DNA of 6,279 nucleotides from Actinomycetota bacterium (GTDB lineage Bacteria; Actinomycetota; UBA4738). The stretch is taken from contig JACDEY010000071.1 of NCBI GenBank assembly GCA_013816105.1, positions 1 through 6,279 on the forward strand. The letters are read 5' to 3'. The position numbers were made by a program, and so were the translations under genes. The notes under the pieces were generated by a model. That model was not told the DNA's origin. It was given only the letters and a program-made list of their open reading frames with translations, and made no database searches. Shown here in pieces: positions 1 through 5,826 of this stretch (position 1 is the first letter of the stretch; each line of letters begins with the position of its first letter).

Positions 1-1623
1 GAGCTCGAGGACCTGGCGTTCAAGGCGCTGCATCCCATGCGGTTCGAGGAGATCCAGAACCTCGTGGAGAAGAGAGAGGGCGAGCGCCAGGAGTACATCG
101 AACAGGTGGCCGAGGAGGTCAAGGCCAAGCTCCGCGACATGAAGGTCAAGGCGGAGGTCCAGGGCCGCCCCAAGCACCTGTACTCGGTCTACGAGAAGAT
201 GGTCCTGAGGGGCAAGGAGTTCAACGAGATCTACGACCTGGTCGGGATCCGGATCCTCGTGGACTCCCTGCGCGATTGCTACGCGGCTCTCGGCGCCCTC
301 CACGCGCTCTGGAAGCCGGTGCCCGGGCGCTTCAAGGACTACATCGCGATGCCCAAGTTCAACATGTATCAGTCGCTGCACACGACGGTCATCGGTCCGG
401 AGGGGCGGCCGCTCGAGCTGCAGATCCGGACGCACCAGATGCACTCGACCGCCGAGTACGGGATCGCCGCGCACTGGCGGTACAAGGGAAGCGCGCGGAA
501 GGCCTCTGATGAGCAGGCGGAGCTGGCGTGGCTCGGCCGGATGATCGAGTGGCAGCAGGACATGTCCGATCCCCGCGAGTTCATGGAAGGGCTGAAGATC
601 GACCTGTACGCGGGCCAGGTCTTCGTGTTCACGCCGAAGGGCGACGTGGTGAACCTCCCCGCCGGCTCGACCCCGGTCGACTTCGCCTACGCGATCCACA
701 CCGAGGTCGGTCACCGCTGCATGGGAGCTCGCGTGGGGGGCCGCCTCGTGCCGCTCGACTACGAGCTGCAGACCGGCGAGACGGTGGACGTTCTCACGTC
801 CAAGGCGGCCGACGCCGGCCCGAAGCGGGACTGGCTCGCGATCGTTCGGTCACCTCGGGCCCGGACCAAGATCCGGCAGTGGTTCTCGCGGGAGCGTCGG
901 GAGGACGCGATGGAGACCGGCCGGGACCTGCTCCAGCGGGCCATGCGCCGGCACTCTCTGCCCGTCGTGCGGCTCTCCTCCGACGAGGTGATGTCCCGGG
1001 TCGCCTCCGATCTGAAGTACCCGACGCTCGAGTCGCTGTACGTCGCGATCGGCGAGGGCCAGGTGTCGCCGCAGTCGGTCGTGTCGAGGATCACGCGCCT
1101 CGTCTCCGAGGAGGTGGAGGAGGAGGCCGAGGAGATCCCGGCCGCGCGGCCCGTCCGCCTCGGCCGCGAGCAGAGCCAGCCAGTCGTCGTCCAGGGGCGG
1201 AGCGACGTGTGGGTGAACCTGGCCCGATGCTGCACCCCGGTGCCCGGCGACGAGATCGTCGGGTTCGTCACCCGGGGGCACGGGGTGTCCGTTCACCGGA
1301 CGGACTGCCCGAACGTGCTCGCTCTGGGCAAGGAGCCCGACCGCTTCATCGAGGTCTCCTGGGCCGCCGGCCGTCCGACGTCGTTCGCGGTTTCGATCCA
1401 GCTGGAGGCCCTCGATCGCCAGAAGCTGCTGCGCGATGTCGCGACCGTCCTGAGCGACCAGCACGTCAACATCCTGGCCGCGAGCTCGAACACGGGGAAG
1501 GATCGCATCACTACCATCAGGTTCACCTTCGAGCTGGCGGACATCGCGCACCTGTCGAGCATCCTGTCCGCGGTGAAGAATGTCGACGGCGTGTTCGACG
1601 CCTACCGTCTCACGCCCGGCTGA
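1..1623 (+). CDS. relA: Bifunctional (p)ppGpp synthetase/hydrolase Rel (RelA/SpoT family), 5'-truncated by window edge
   Basis: This enzyme transfers pyrophosphate from ATP to GDP or GTP to make (p)ppGpp when uncharged tRNA sits in the ribosomal A site; long Rel proteins also hydrolyse it. The frame is open from base 1 and its first residues (ELEDLAFKALHP) match the segment joining the hydrolase and synthetase domains, so the Met at base 37 is internal and the HD hydrolase domain, about 180-200 residues, lies outside the window. Of 540 visible residues: synthetase about 40-150, with Asp79 (YDLVGIRI) and Glu139 (LELQIRT) at the expected catalytic positions; RFKD at 110-113 is the RXKD form of bifunctional Rel/SpoT rather than the EXDD of monofunctional RelA. 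TGS domain 201-268 contains VGHRC, the tRNA CCA-end contact region. A helical region and an acidic linker near 365-380 follow. The zinc-finger/RIS domain has Cys410-Cys411, His432 and Cys436; the ACT domain is about 461-538. The stop at 1621 lies 5 bases before dtd. Motif wording is closest to actinobacterial Rel. Hydrolase activity is inferred, not seen. Confidence 0.97.
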   Translation, partial: ELEDLAFKALHPMRFEEIQNLVEKREGERQEYIEQVAEEVKAKLRDMKVKAEVQGRPKHLYSVYEKMVLRGKEFNEIYDLVGIRILVDSLRDCYAALGALHALWKPVPGRFKDYIAMPKFNMYQSLHTTVIGPEGRPLELQIRTHQMHSTAEYGIAAHWRYKGSARKASDEQAELAWLGRMIEWQQDMSDPREFMEGLKIDLYAGQVFVFTPKGDVVNLPAGSTPVDFAYAIHTEVGHRCMGARVGGRLVPLDYELQTGETVDVLTSKAADAGPKRDWLAIVRSPRARTKIRQWFSRERREDAMETGRDLLQRAMRRHSLPVVRLSSDEVMSRVASDLKYPTLESLYVAIGEGQVSPQSVVSRITRLVSEEVEEEAEEIPAARPVRLGREQSQPVVVQGRSDVWVNLARCCTPVPGDEIVGFVTRGHGVSVHRTDCPNVLALGKEPDRFIEVSWAAGRPTSFAVSIQLEALDRQKLLRDVATVLSDQHVNILAASSNTGKDRITTIRFTFELADIAHLSSILSAVKNVDGVFDAYRLTPG

Positions 1624-1628
1624 GCGGT

Positions 1629-2126
1629 TTGCGGCTCGTCCTGCAGCGCGTGTCGCGGGCGGCGGTCCGCGTCGGCGGCGCTCCCGTGGCGGACATCGGG
1701 CGGGGACTCGTCGCCCTGGTGGGGGTCGGCCGGACGGACCGGGAACGGCCGGGGGATGCGGAGCGCTGGCTGGCCGGGAAGGTGGCCGGCCTCCGGATCT
1801 TCGAGGACGACGAGGGACGGATGAACCGCTCTTTGCTGGACGTGGAGGGAGCTGTCCTCGTCGTCCCGCAGTTCACGCTGTACGGTGATGCGCGCCGGGG
1901 TCGGCGTCCCTCCTGGGCCGCCGCCGCGCCGCCCGAAGAGGCGGAAGGCAGCGTGGAGCGGTTCGCCCTCGCCCTCGAGTCGATGGGCGTCGCCGTGCAG
2001 CGGGGGGCCTTCCGCGAGCACATGGAGGTCGAGCTCGTGAACGACGGGCCCGTGACCATCCTGCTGGAGGACCGTTTCTCCACCGCACCAGAGGATCCCG
2101 CCGCAGGGCCTCACGGGGGCCGCTGA
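1629..2126 (+). CDS. dtd: D-aminoacyl-tRNA deacylase (DTD), TTG start
   Basis: DTD hydrolyses D-amino acids (such as D-Tyr, D-Asp) and misattached glycine from tRNA, recycling the tRNA; it is a small cytosolic homodimer. The 165-residue product has the family length. The start is TTG at 1629: it yields the conserved N-terminal strand MRLVLQRVSRAAV, no ATG or GTG fits, and the next candidate (GTG 1650) would delete that strand. Only a weak GAGCGG lies upstream. Family landmarks: the RIFEDDEGRMNRS block, PQFTLYGD at 80-87 (the SQFTL motif), the following basic GRRPSW stretch with AAPPEEAEGS, and the Gly-cisPro motif NDGPVT at 138-143. Two departures are Pro80 where the family usually has Ser, and FREHM where FGAxM is common. 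The C-terminal about 15 residues (rich in Pro, Ala, Gly) are probably a disordered tail. It sits 5 bases after rel and 15 before the MBL gene; rel-dtd pairing is common in Firmicutes and some Actinomycetota. The frame is open far upstream inside rel, but only because of base composition. Confidence 0.95.
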   Translation: MRLVLQRVSRAAVRVGGAPVADIGRGLVALVGVGRTDRERPGDAERWLAGKVAGLRIFEDDEGRMNRSLLDVEGAVLVVPQFTLYGDARRGRRPSWAAAAPPEEAEGSVERFALALESMGVAVQRGAFREHMEVELVNDGPVTILLEDRFSTAPEDPAAGPHGGR

Positions 2127-2141
2127 TACGATGGGCCGCCA

Positions 2142-2762
2142 ATGTACCTGGAAGCCTTCTCGGACAACCCGTTCGCCACGAATTGCTGGCTCCTCGCCGG
2201 CCAGGGGAGCGAGGAGGCGATCGTCGTCGACCCCGGGTTCTCCGCGGACCGCGTGCGCTCGCTGCTGCGCGCCGCGGGGAAGCGCCCGGTGGCCGTCCTG
2301 GCCACTCACGGCCACTACGATCACGTCGGCGCCGGCGCCGAGCTCTGCGGTACGGAGCTTCCCTTCTACATCCACAAGGAGGACGAGCTCGCGCTCTCGG
2401 ACCCCGAGGCGTGGGGGGCCGGAGGGGCCTTCGAGGTCGGGCGCCCGGCCGATGTCCGCACGATCTCCGATGGCGACGTTCTCTCCCTGGCCGGTTTCGA
2501 CCTCGAAGTAGCGCACACCCCCGGCCACACGCCGGGAAGCGTCTGCTTCCGAACGGAGGACCTGGTGTTCACGGGCGACCTCGTCTTCCGCGGGACGATC
2601 GGGCGGTACGACTTCCCGAACTCGTCCGCGAAGGCCATGTCGCGAAGCCTCCGGCGCTTCCTAACCTTTCCCGACGAGCTGGAGGTTTACCCGGGCCACC
2701 AGCTGCCGACCACCGTGGCCATCGAGCGGGCGACGAACCCGTACCTGCAGGCCCTGGCCTGA
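2142..2762 (+). CDS. MBL-fold metallo-hydrolase, glyoxalase II-like (YcbL type)
   Basis: A 206-residue single-domain metallo-beta-lactamase-fold protein resembling the small glyoxalase II-like group (YcbL type). Members bind a one- or two-metal centre (Zn/Fe) and hydrolyse thioesters such as S-lactoylglutathione, but most are untested and the substrate here is unknown. The full ligand set is visible: THGHYDH with His56, His58, Asp60 and His61; His129 in HTPGHTPGS; Asp146 in FTGD; His186 in YPGH. The N-terminus has the family pattern NPFATNCWLL followed by VVDPG. There is no signal peptide or membrane segment, so it should be cytosolic, and it lacks the C-terminal substrate domain of classical glyoxalase II. 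The ATG at 2142 is chosen because it precedes the conserved N-terminus; the ATG at 2131 is out of frame, and no clear Shine-Dalgarno is seen. Placement between dtd and hisS recurs in other phyla (from memory), which hints at a link with translation or detoxification, but that is inference. Confidence 0.93.
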   Translation: MYLEAFSDNPFATNCWLLAGQGSEEAIVVDPGFSADRVRSLLRAAGKRPVAVLATHGHYDHVGAGAELCGTELPFYIHKEDELALSDPEAWGAGGAFEVGRPADVRTISDGDVLSLAGFDLEVAHTPGHTPGSVCFRTEDLVFTGDLVFRGTIGRYDFPNSSAKAMSRSLRRFLTFPDELEVYPGHQLPTTVAIERATNPYLQALA

Positions 2763-2766
2763 GGCC

Positions 2767-4038
2767 GTGGACCTCCAGCCTCCCCGGGGGACCTCCGATC
2801 TCCTGCCCCCGAGGTCCGAGCGGATGCTCCGCCTGTATCGCTCCGCGGGAGCCCTGGCCGAGCTCTATGGATATGCCTACGTGGAGACCGCCATCCTCGA
2901 GCCGACCGAGCTCTTCACGGCCACGTCCGGCGAGTCGAGCGACGTCGTCCGCAAGGAGAAGTACACGTTCGAGGACCGCTCGGGGCGCTCGCTGACGCTG
3001 CGTCCGGAGGGCACCGCCCCGGCCATGCGCGCCTACCTCGCGAAGGTCCACGAGCTCCCTCCGCTGTTCAAGGCCTATTACATTGAGCCGGAATGGCGCT
3101 ACGGCCGGCCCCAGGCGGGAAGGCTGCGGGAGTTCAGGGTCTTCGGGGTCGAGGTGATCGGAACCCCGGACCCCGGGGGTGACGTGGAGGTGATCGCGCT
3201 CGCCGACAGTTACCTTCGCGCGCGCGGACTCTCGCGGTTCAACCTACGGATCAACAGCATCGGCGACGAGCGGTGCCGGCCGGCATACGGCGAGGAGCTC
3301 TCGGCCTACCTCGAGGCCAATCGCGACCGGCTTGTCGACGAGCACCGGATCCGGTTCCAGGAGAACCCGCTTCGGGTCCTCGACTGCATGGACGAGGGAT
3401 GCGTCGCCGTCTCGTCGGGCGCCCCGAAGATCTCGGACAGGCTGTGCGATCCCTGTCGGGAGCACTTCGCGGGCGTCCGAAGCGGACTCGAGGGCGAATC
3501 GGTGCCCCACGTGCTCGATCCGACGCTCGTCCGGGGCCTCGACTACTACACGCGTACGGCCTTCGAGTTCGGGAGCGACGAGCTCTCGCCCGGCCAGCGA
3601 ACCGTGTGCGGCGGGGGGCGCTACGACGGGCTCGCGGAGGCGATGGGCGCATCGCCCACGCCGGGCGTGGGCTTCGGGATGGGGCTCGACCGGGTGATGC
3701 TGGCGCAGGACGGCGAGGGCGTAGCGGAGGCGGTGGACGGCGTGCCGCGGTGCTTCGTGGTCGCGGTGGGAGAGGCGGCTCGGGAGTGGGCGAGCCGGGT
3801 CGTTCGAACGCTTCGCGCGTCGGGCATCTCCGCCGCCTCCGGCTTCGAGCCAAGGCCGCTCAAGGCTCAGCTCCGCATGGCCGGCCGCAGCGGCGCGGGC
3901 TTCGCAGCGATCGTGGGAGAGAAGGAGGCCGGCGCCGGTACGGTGACCCTTCGGAGGCTGTCCGATGGGCAACAGGAGGAGCTCCGGCTCAACGACGCGG
4001 CGGCGTGGATCCATTCGCAGAGCGAGACGCCGGCATGA
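2767..4038 (+). CDS. hisS: Histidyl-tRNA synthetase with off-consensus motif 2, GTG start
   Basis: A class II synthetase that charges tRNA(His) using ATP; cytosolic homodimer. The product is 423 residues, normal for bacteria. The GTG at 2767 gives the expected N-terminus (MDLQPPRGTSDLLP) and lies 4 bases after the MBL stop; the GAGG at 2761-2764 is too close to be an ideal ribosome site, so translational coupling is likely. Motif 1 is around 45-90 (KEKYTFEDRSGR, then LRPEGTAP). Motif 2 is around 100-131: WRYGRPQAGRLREF with Arg111 and Glu129 kept. The histidine-binding motif LVRGLDYYT has Arg256 and Tyr260-Tyr261, and GGGRYDGL and motif 3 GFGMGLDR follow. The C-terminal anticodon-binding domain (about 325-423) includes RPLKAQLRMAGRSGAGF. 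Four cysteines (207, 212, 227, 230; CX4C and CX2C) in the insertion domain could bind structural zinc. Odd: Gly113 and Val125 replace residues usually Glu and Gln. HisZ is unlikely because the anticodon domain and the RGLDYY motif are present. Confidence 0.97.
   Translation: MDLQPPRGTSDLLPPRSERMLRLYRSAGALAELYGYAYVETAILEPTELFTATSGESSDVVRKEKYTFEDRSGRSLTLRPEGTAPAMRAYLAKVHELPPLFKAYYIEPEWRYGRPQAGRLREFRVFGVEVIGTPDPGGDVEVIALADSYLRARGLSRFNLRINSIGDERCRPAYGEELSAYLEANRDRLVDEHRIRFQENPLRVLDCMDEGCVAVSSGAPKISDRLCDPCREHFAGVRSGLEGESVPHVLDPTLVRGLDYYTRTAFEFGSDELSPGQRTVCGGGRYDGLAEAMGASPTPGVGFGMGLDRVMLAQDGEGVAEAVDGVPRCFVVAVGEAAREWASRVVRTLRASGISAASGFEPRPLKAQLRMAGRSGAGFAAIVGEKEAGAGTVTLRRLSDGQQEELRLNDAAAWIHSQSETPA
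4035..4038 (+). other. ATGA start/stop overlap coupling hisS and aspS
   Basis: The aspS start codon and the hisS stop codon share bases in an ATGA tetranucleotide. No strong Shine-Dalgarno precedes it (only GAGA-like bases in the end of hisS), so aspS is probably translated by ribosomes terminating on hisS, which would keep the two synthetases at similar levels. The overlap is seen directly; the coupling is inferred. Confidence 0.85.
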
Positions 4039-5819
4039 GCCGGAAGGACGGCGGGCTTCCGGGCGGCCGCACCCACATGTGCGGGGCGCTGCGGGCGGAG
4101 GACGCGGGCGCGCGAGTCGAGCTCGCGGGGTGGGTGGCGCGCCGGCGCGACCATGGCGGCGTGGTGTTCCTGGACCTGAGGGACCGCGAGGGAGTGGTCC
4201 AGGTCGTCGCGCATCCCCAGGAGGCTCCGGAGGTCCATCGCGTGGCCTCGAACGTCCGCCCGGAGTCGGTGGTCCGTGTCGCCGGCGAGGTCCGCGCGCG
4301 CCCCGAGGGAACGGCGAATCCGAACCTGCCGACCGGGGAGGTGGAGGTCGTCGCGGCGCGTATCGATGTGCTGTCCGAGGCCGATACCCCGCCCTTCCAG
4401 GTGGAGGATCGCGTGGAGGCCGAGGAGGCAATCCGCCTGACGTACCGGTACCTCGATCTGCGCAGGCCCGAGATGACCGCGACTCTGATGCAGCGCCACC
4501 GGATCGTCGCGACGATCCGCTCGTTCTTCGACGAGCGCGGGTTCGTCGACGTCGAGACGCCCATGCTCACGAAGAGCACGCCCGAGGGAGCCAGGGACTT
4601 CCTGGTCCCGTCGCGCCTGCAACGCGGGAAGGTCTACGCGCTGCCACAGTCGCCTCAGCAGTTCAAGCAACTGCTCATGGTGGGCGGGATCGACCGCTAT
4701 TACCAGATCGTGCGTTGCCTGCGGGACGAGAACCCTCGGGCCGACCGGCACTGGGAGTTCACCCAGCTCGACGTGGAGATGTCGTTCCTCCTCGAGGAGG
4801 ACATCTACGGACTGATCGAGTCGATGTTCGCGCGGCTGTGGCGAGACGTCCTCGGCGTGGGAATCGACACCCCCTTTCCCAGGATGGCCTACGACGAGGC
4901 CATCGGCCGGTACGGGACCGATCGGCCGGACACACGGTACGGGATGTTGTTCGCCGACCTCTCGGACATCTTCGCCGGAAGCGGCTTCCGGGCCTTCGCC
5001 TCCCAGGTCGAGGGCGGAGGACGGGTAAAGGGCTTCGCGGCCCCCGGGGCCGCCGGCTGGTCCAGGAAGGAGCTCGACGCCCTGGTGCAGGAGGCGAGGT
5101 CGCGGGGAGCGGCGGGCCTGGTGTGGATGGCCGCGGCCGGGACGGAGGTCCGCTCACCGGTCGAGAAGCACATCGCGGCGGAGGAGGTCCGAGCCGTCTG
5201 CGAAGCGACCGGGGCGAAGGATGGGGACCTCATCCTGATCGTGGCCGACCAGCCCTCCCGCGTTTCCGTGGCCCTCGATGGGCTTCGCAGGCTCATGGCG
5301 CAGCGGCTGGACCTTGTGCCCCACGGGCGGTGGGAGTTCCTATGGGTGGACCGTATGCCGCTGTTCGAGTGGGGCGAGGAGGAGGGAAAGTGGGTCTCTG
5401 TGCACCATCCCTTCACCGCCCCGGCCTCGGGCGACCTGGATCCCCGGACCGCACGGTCGCGCCAGTACGACGTGGTGCTCAACGGGATCGAGCTGGGGGG
5501 AGGGAGCATTCGGATCCACCGGCCGGACATCCAGGAGAGGGTCTTCGAGGTCCTCGGCCTTTCGCCCGAGGAGATCGAGGAGAAGTTCGGTCACCTGCTG
5601 CGCGCGTTTCGATACGGGGTGCCACCCCACGGCGGGATCGCCTTCGGGCTCGACCGCATCGTGATGCTGCTCACGGGCCGGGACAACATCCGGGACGTCA
5701 TCGCGTTCCCGAAGACGCAGTCGGGTCTGGAGCTGCTGACCGGAGCCCCCTCGGCCCCCTCCGTGGAGCAGCTCGACGAGCTGGGGATCCGCCTCGCCAA
5801 GCCCTCCGACCGGCCCTGA
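4035..5819 (+). CDS. aspS: Aspartyl-tRNA synthetase, bacterial type, probably non-discriminating
   Basis: A class II synthetase attaching Asp to tRNA(Asp), probably also to tRNA(Asn). The product is 594 residues, the usual bacterial length. The ATG at 4035 overlaps the hisS stop (ATGA) and leaves 11 residues before the conserved RTHMCG; Met15 would start inside that motif. The N-terminal OB-fold anticodon domain (about 12-120) has GWVARRRDHGGVVFLDLRDREG. The catalytic core shows TYRYLDLRRPEM, the flipping loop LPQSPQQFKQLLM, motif 2 with Arg230-Asp231-Glu232, and TQLDVEMSF. The bacterial GAD insertion domain is at about 290-420 (from the Phe-Arg-Ala-Phe region to the VALDGLRRLMAQRL region). 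Then come LFEW, HHPFTAPASGD, ELGGGSIRIH and motif 3 GGIAFGLDRIVMLLTG with RDVIAFPKTQSG. His40 and Gly92 match the pair (His31/Gly83 in Pseudomonas aeruginosa, from memory) associated with relaxed tRNA(Asn) recognition. Motif 2 has NP and HW where DL and QP are typical. Confidence 0.98.
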   Translation: MSRKDGGLPGGRTHMCGALRAEDAGARVELAGWVARRRDHGGVVFLDLRDREGVVQVVAHPQEAPEVHRVASNVRPESVVRVAGEVRARPEGTANPNLPTGEVEVVAARIDVLSEADTPPFQVEDRVEAEEAIRLTYRYLDLRRPEMTATLMQRHRIVATIRSFFDERGFVDVETPMLTKSTPEGARDFLVPSRLQRGKVYALPQSPQQFKQLLMVGGIDRYYQIVRCLRDENPRADRHWEFTQLDVEMSFLLEEDIYGLIESMFARLWRDVLGVGIDTPFPRMAYDEAIGRYGTDRPDTRYGMLFADLSDIFAGSGFRAFASQVEGGGRVKGFAAPGAAGWSRKELDALVQEARSRGAAGLVWMAAAGTEVRSPVEKHIAAEEVRAVCEATGAKDGDLILIVADQPSRVSVALDGLRRLMAQRLDLVPHGRWEFLWVDRMPLFEWGEEEGKWVSVHHPFTAPASGDLDPRTARSRQYDVVLNGIELGGGSIRIHRPDIQERVFEVLGLSPEEIEEKFGHLLRAFRYGVPPHGGIAFGLDRIVMLLTGRDNIRDVIAFPKTQSGLELLTGAPSAPSVEQLDELGIRLAKPSDRP

Positions 5820-5821
5820 GG
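5818..5821 (+). promoter_or_regulatory. Ribosome binding site (GAGG) of rarA
   Basis: GAGG begins inside the aspS TGA stop codon and ends 5 bases before the rarA ATG at 5827, a normal spacing. It is the clearest Shine-Dalgarno match at any gene junction of the window and supports the chosen rarA start. Confidence 0.6.
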
Positions 5822-5826
5822 CGCGG

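Noticed and set aside
37..39. ATG at 37 as the start of the Rel gene
   Set aside because: The frame is open to base 1 and the 12 residues before this Met match conserved Rel sequence, so the gene begins upstream of the window and this Met is internal.
528..1628. Long open frame running through the 3' part of rel into dtd, as an extended or fused DTD
   Set aside because: The translation before 1629 is Arg/Gly/Pro/Ala-rich with no family resemblance and overlaps the clearly coding rel frame; it is open because stop codons are rare in such GC-rich DNA.
3273..4034. Open frame inside hisS continuous with aspS, as an N-terminal extension of AspRS
   Set aside because: The sequence is low-complexity Arg/Gly-rich shadow of hisS; the AspRS N-terminal motif begins 11 residues after the ATG at 4035, giving the normal family length.
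2767..4038. HisZ (ATP phosphoribosyltransferase regulatory subunit) instead of HisRS, prompted by the changed motif 2
   Set aside because: The LVRGLDYYT histidine pocket, motif 3 and a complete anticodon-binding domain are present and the gene sits in the aaRS neighbourhood; no his-biosynthesis genes are nearby.
3244..4431. 395-residue minus-strand open frame over hisS/aspS, and similar minus-strand frames at 1602-2528 and 5340-5990
   Set aside because: They are antisense to well-supported genes, have Arg/Pro/Ala/Gly-biased composition, show no recognisable motif and would cross gene junctions.
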